Positions 63,305 through 64,000 of a DNA stretch of 64,000 nt are shown piece by piece. Where the stretch lies: positions 372,001 through 436,000 of the forward strand of contig NJPS01000061.1 of the NCBI GenBank assembly GCA_002946415.1. Reading direction: 5' to 3'. This DNA comes from Rutstroemia sp. NJR-2017a BVV2 (taxonomy: Eukaryota > Ascomycota > Leotiomycetes > Helotiales > Rutstroemiaceae). The first letter of the stretch is position 1, and every line of letters starts with the position of its first letter. The notes under the pieces were generated by a model. The model was not told the DNA's origin, did no database searches, and saw only the letters and a list, made by a program, of their open reading frames with translations. A program made the translations under genes and the position numbers.

Positions 63305-64000
63305 ATGGCCGAGGCTCTAGGAGTGGCAGCAAGCATTGCTGGCTTGGTTTCTCTGGCCGATACCGTCGTGCGGCTTGGATTCAAATACTTCAAGGACGTG
63401 AAGAGTGCGCCAGAATTCATCGAGAAGCTCATCCGCGAAACCAACAACCTCGCTGGCGTTCTCCATAGTCTCAAAAATGTCGTCGAGATCTTGGAAGCCA
63501 AGTATCAGTCGGATGCTTCGGTGCAGATTCATGAGATCAATGCTTGCCAGAAAACCCTTGACGCAATTGAGACTCGACTGAGCAAATTTCTAAACACGAC
63601 GCCACTCAATAAGTTCAAATGGCCTTTTGAGAAATCCGCCGTGGAGGGATTGATTCGCGACATTGAGGGTCACAAAACTGCCATGGCAATCGCCATGGAC
63701 GCGAAAGAGATGTGAGACCCATCCTCGTTGCTCCTATGAATGCGAGTTTGCTAATTACACTAGGTCTGTTTTGATTAATCTTCTGGATGGACAGCAGAAT
63801 ATTATGCATGGCCTGGCTTCTGTGCAGGCTACCTTGAAGTCGGGCCAAGAAGAGTGGAAGAAGATCGAGCTAAGTACATCTGCGGAATCCTTGGAAACCA
63901 GTTAAACACTCTAACATCATCATAGACGAGACTCGACGAAAACTTCTTAGCCTTCTAGGGACTCTGGACGTTCGAAAGTGGCAAAATACAAACATTCGTC
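63305..64000 (+). CDS. NLR-type protein, N-terminal HeLo-like domain (partial)
   Basis: Cut by the window end. Exons 63305-63711, 63764-63873 and 63926 onward join in phase. The visible ~197 residues start MAEALGVAASIAGLVSLADT, the hallmark of the HeLo-like N-terminal domain of fungal STAND/NLR proteins (Helo_like_N). They continue with FIEKLIRETNNLAGVLHSL, the CQKTLDAIETRLSKFL segment and a KWPFEKS motif, all typical of this family. Such domains may form a membrane-active helical bundle that executes cell death when the receptor oligomerises. The next residues (ETRRKLLSLLGTLDVRKWQN) correspond to the linker that normally precedes a NACHT ATPase domain; that domain would lie beyond the window. 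HeLo-like membrane activity is family knowledge, not shown here. Confidence 0.85.

Overview
The window is nuclear DNA from a filamentous ascomycete (Pezizomycotina). The evidence is short 46-280 nt spliceosomal introns with GTAAGT/GTATGT donors and CTAAC/CTGAC branch points, a Dicer-like 2 with no recognisable PAZ domain, an Ime2-type kinase, MED7, a fungal DPP1-like lipid phosphatase and two NOD-like (NLR/STAND) genes. Codon use and family resemblance suggest Leotiomycetes (Helotiales), but this is inference. No tRNA, rRNA, CRISPR array or intact transposon was recognised. All gene models were spliced by eye by matching reading phase across introns.

Layout. 0-13 kb: long non-coding left flank; pyruvate dehydrogenase kinase (3532-5052, -); a type II membrane SGNH-like protein (6904-8199, +); a cytochrome P450 (10914-12579, +). 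13-25 kb: Ime2-type kinase (14873-17300, -) with a very long upstream region, then a Stc1-domain protein (23494-24946, +). 25-33 kb: about 7.9 kb without a recognisable gene, holding a minisatellite, palindromes and small duplications. 32.8-36.6 kb: a PNP-NACHT-ankyrin NLR broken by a frameshift and an internal deletion. 41-54 kb: a disordered DUF7514-like protein (41565-43991, +), Dicer-like 2 (45231-50321, -) and an unrecognised His/Ser/Arg-rich protein (52058-53569, +). 54-64 kb, more compact: a 1424-residue membrane/coiled-coil protein with a repeated C-terminal module (54388-58825, -), a PAP2 lipid phosphatase (59235-60364, -) divergent from MED7 (60762-61642, +), a 56-residue Cys-rich protein (62471-62641, +) and the start of a second NLR-type gene (63305 to the window end, +).

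Themes. Two RNA-silencing genes (Stc1-domain protein and Dicer-like 2) lie about 20 kb apart, with an NLR wreck between them. In Dicer-like 2 the Walker A motif sits alone on a 29-nt micro-exon, and the DEAH box is split by a GC-AG intron; a second GC-AG intron of the same length (59 nt) lies in the lipid phosphatase. Several gene 3' flanks are strongly G-rich on the coding strand.
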